From: Flavobacteriaceae bacterium
GTDB taxonomy: Bacteria > Bacteroidota > Bacteroidia > Flavobacteriales > Flavobacteriaceae
Direction of reading: 5' to 3'
Assembly (NCBI GenBank): GCA_002691265.1
Contig: NZHJ01000005.1
Location: forward strand, 1 to 24,699
Length of the DNA stretch: 24,699 bases
Shown: positions 23,436 to 24,699 of the stretch, piece by piece
Layout of the letters: every line of letters starts with the position of its first letter
Position numbering within the stretch: the first letter of the stretch is position 1
Translations under genes and position numbers: made by a program
Notes under the pieces: model-generated
The model's input: only the letters and a program-made list of their open reading frames with translations
Told to the model about the DNA's origin: nothing
The model's database searches: none

Positions 23436-24083
23436 TTAAGGACTTAATCTATCAATTTTCCAAAGATTATTTACAAGTTTATATCTTATTCTATCGTGTA
23501 ATCTATTTTTTCCTCCTTGCCAAAATTCATATTCAACCGGATTCACAATAAATCCACCCCAATTTTCAGGTCTGGGAATATCTTTATTTTCAAATTCCTG
23601 AGTAAGTGAGTTAAATTTTTCAATAAGAAAATCTTTAGACGGAATCACTGAGCTTTGTCTTTCCGAAACTAATGCTCCTATTTGACTTCCTTTAGGTCTT
23701 GAATTAAAATAATTAGAACTTATATCTTCATTGGTTTTTTTAGCATGTCCTTTTATAATAACCTGTCTTTCAAAATCCTCCCAAAAAAAGGAAATTGAAA
23801 CTTTATTATTGTTTTCAATTGAAGTTGCCTTATTGCTATTGTAATTTGTAAAAAAAATAAAGCCCTCATTTGAGAAAAATTTTAGCAGGACAATACGGGC
23901 ATTTGGATACCCATTAGAATCTATTGTTGATAATGTCATCGCATTTACCTCTGATTTACTATTATTTGATTTTACTTCATTAAACCAATTATCAAATAAT
24001 ATAAATGGACTAGATGGTAAATTAACTTCATCAAGACTATTTTGTGTGTATGACTTCCTTAAATCACTTATATCTCTAAGCAT
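23436..24083 (-). CDS. pdxH: Pyridoxamine/pyridoxine 5'-phosphate oxidase
   Basis: This 215-residue FMN enzyme makes the cofactor pyridoxal 5'-phosphate by oxidising pyridoxamine or pyridoxine phosphate. It opens with LRDISDLRKSYTQNSL and has PNARIVLLK and GFIFFTNYNSNKA for FMN binding. FERQVIIKG, the SRPKGSQIGALVSERQS segment and the C-terminal signature EFWQGGKNRLHDR with RLSP at the end follow. Length matches the family (about 215). It sits 32 nt after rnz and 2 nt before the Ppx-like gene. It supports PLP enzymes such as the glycine decarboxylase partner of GcvT, though there is no direct link. Confidence 0.96.
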   Translation of the reverse strand: MLRDISDLRKSYTQNSLDEVNLPSSPFILFDNWFNEVKSNNSKSEVNAMTLSTIDSNGYPNARIVLLKFFSNEGFIFFTNYNSNKATSIENNNKVSISFFWEDFERQVIIKGHAKKTNEDISSNYFNSRPKGSQIGALVSERQSSVIPSKDFLIEKFNSLTQEFENKDIPRPENWGGFIVNPVEYEFWQGGKNRLHDRIRYKLVNNLWKIDRLSP

Positions 24084-24115
24084 AATGCAAATTTAACTAA
24101 TAAATATTCTTAATT

Positions 24116-24699
24116 CTAAACTTGTATCTTTTTTCCTTCCTCTGATAAAATAACATTATCAAAAATTACTTTCACTTCTTTTAAAAAATTTGAATAATCA
24201 TCATATCTAGATGAAAAATGACCAATTAATAATTGTTTAACAGCACCTTTATTTGCAAGATTTGCAGCATCTGTGGTTGTTGAATGTAATGTTGAAAGGG
24301 CTTTGTCTTTATCCTTTTCAAGAAATGTAGTTTCACAATATAATAGATCAACACATTTAATATAATCAGCTAACTTATCAAAATAAGCTGTGTCACTGCA
24401 GTAGGCAAATGACTTTGATTTAGGCCCTTCAGTCGTAACCTTTAAATAATCTATTTCTTCACCATCTTGATTTAAAACATTTTCAGATTTAGTTAATTTA
24501 TTGAAATAAACCTTGTCGATTTTAAATTCAATAGCCTTTTTAAGTAACAATTTTCTTCTTTTTTTCTTTTCTTCAATACGAAAGCCATTTGTATATACAG
24601 AATGTTTTAAAGGAAAAGCTGTAATTATAAAATTAAAATCTTCAAAAATGATCTTTTCACTTTGATTATTTAAAGATTTGAGTTCTAAATCATAGTTTA
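24116..24699 (-). CDS. rnz: Ribonuclease Z, C-terminal part (cut by window edge)
   Basis: The reading frame is open from the stop at 24116 to the right edge, 194 codons, so the N-terminal third (with the HxHxDH metal motif) lies outside. RNase Z is the metallo-beta-lactamase-fold endonuclease that trims tRNA 3' ends, which matters for tRNAs without encoded CCA. Visible family features are FPLKHSVYTNGFRIEEK (codons about 23-39 from the edge), the metal-ligand segment YCSDTAYF, LLYCETTF, STLHSTTTDAANLA and the C-terminal GHFSSRYDD. The in-frame TTG at 24550 is internal, not the start. It heads the run leading to pdxH and the Ppx-like gene. Confidence 0.93.
   Translation of the reverse strand, partial: NYDLELKSLNNQSEKIIFEDFNFIITAFPLKHSVYTNGFRIEEKKKRRKLLLKKAIEFKIDKVYFNKLTKSENVLNQDGEEIDYLKVTTEGPKSKSFAYCSDTAYFDKLADYIKCVDLLYCETTFLEKDKDKALSTLHSTTTDAANLANKGAVKQLLIGHFSSRYDDYSNFLKEVKVIFDNVILSEEGKKIQV

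Noticed and set aside
24548..24550. TTG as the start of a 144-residue protein
   Set aside because: The same frame stays open to the window edge and encodes recognisable RNase Z residues upstream, so the TTG is an internal leucine codon.

Overview
The window is AT-rich, gene-dense chromosomal DNA from a member of the Bacteroidetes, most likely a free-living, probably marine flavobacterium with a compact genome. Three things point there. The proteins have class-typical sequences: GyrA, ClpC starting MDDNFSPRVKD, YebC starting MGRAFEFRK, DnaX without the zinc-finger cysteines, a DUF3822-type protein next to RsmD, and a lipobox thioredoxin protein. Several intergenic regions carry the Bacteroidetes-type -7 box TAnnTTTG. 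Shine-Dalgarno sequences are mostly weak or absent. I see no mobile element, CRISPR array, prophage, restriction or toxin system, or island-like change in base use. This is ordinary core genome.

Layout. Positions 1-270 hold three minus-strand tRNAs (transcribed Ser-GCT, Pro-TGG, Arg-TCT) with their own promoter at about 301-331. Next come a minus-strand 7TM-HD phosphodiesterase (PgpH type, c-di-AMP turnover) and a divergent plus-strand pair, a thiolase and a cytosolic NlpC/P60 peptidase. A minus-strand operon of gyrA and a secreted TPR protein follows, then clpC on plus, with a histidine ammonia-lyase convergent to it. A plus-strand run follows: TlpA-like lipoprotein, gcvT, yebC. Facing it is a minus-strand operon of a RecD-like helicase, kdsB and a PlsC-like acyltransferase. 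A plus-strand operon then carries a two-helix membrane protein, a DUF3822 actin-like protein and rsmD. It ends at a hairpin shared with the minus-strand RNase P RNA gene. Finally come dnaX on plus and the minus-strand run rnz (cut by the window edge), pdxH and a Ppx/GppA phosphatase.

The genes are mostly housekeeping: DNA topology and replication (gyrA, dnaX, helicase), tRNA and ribosome maturation (tRNAs, rnpB, rnz, rsmD), proteolysis (clpC), envelope synthesis (kdsB, acyltransferase, NlpC/P60), one-carbon and amino-acid metabolism (gcvT, hutH, pdxH) and nucleotide second messengers (PgpH, Ppx/GppA). Four convergent gene pairs meet with gaps of 1-2 nt or overlaps of 4-8 nt, leaving no room for separate terminators.

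The observations most worth a second look are these. A 12-A run in dnaX lies at about the domain III/IV boundary, and any slip there hits a stop within a few codons, which suggests a slippage-made gamma subunit. The rsmD stop codon lies inside a bidirectional terminator. The RNase P RNA apparently lacks the L15 GGU that binds tRNA CCA ends. A two-gene membrane/actin-like module next to rsmD resembles parts of type IV pilus or type II secretion assembly platforms.
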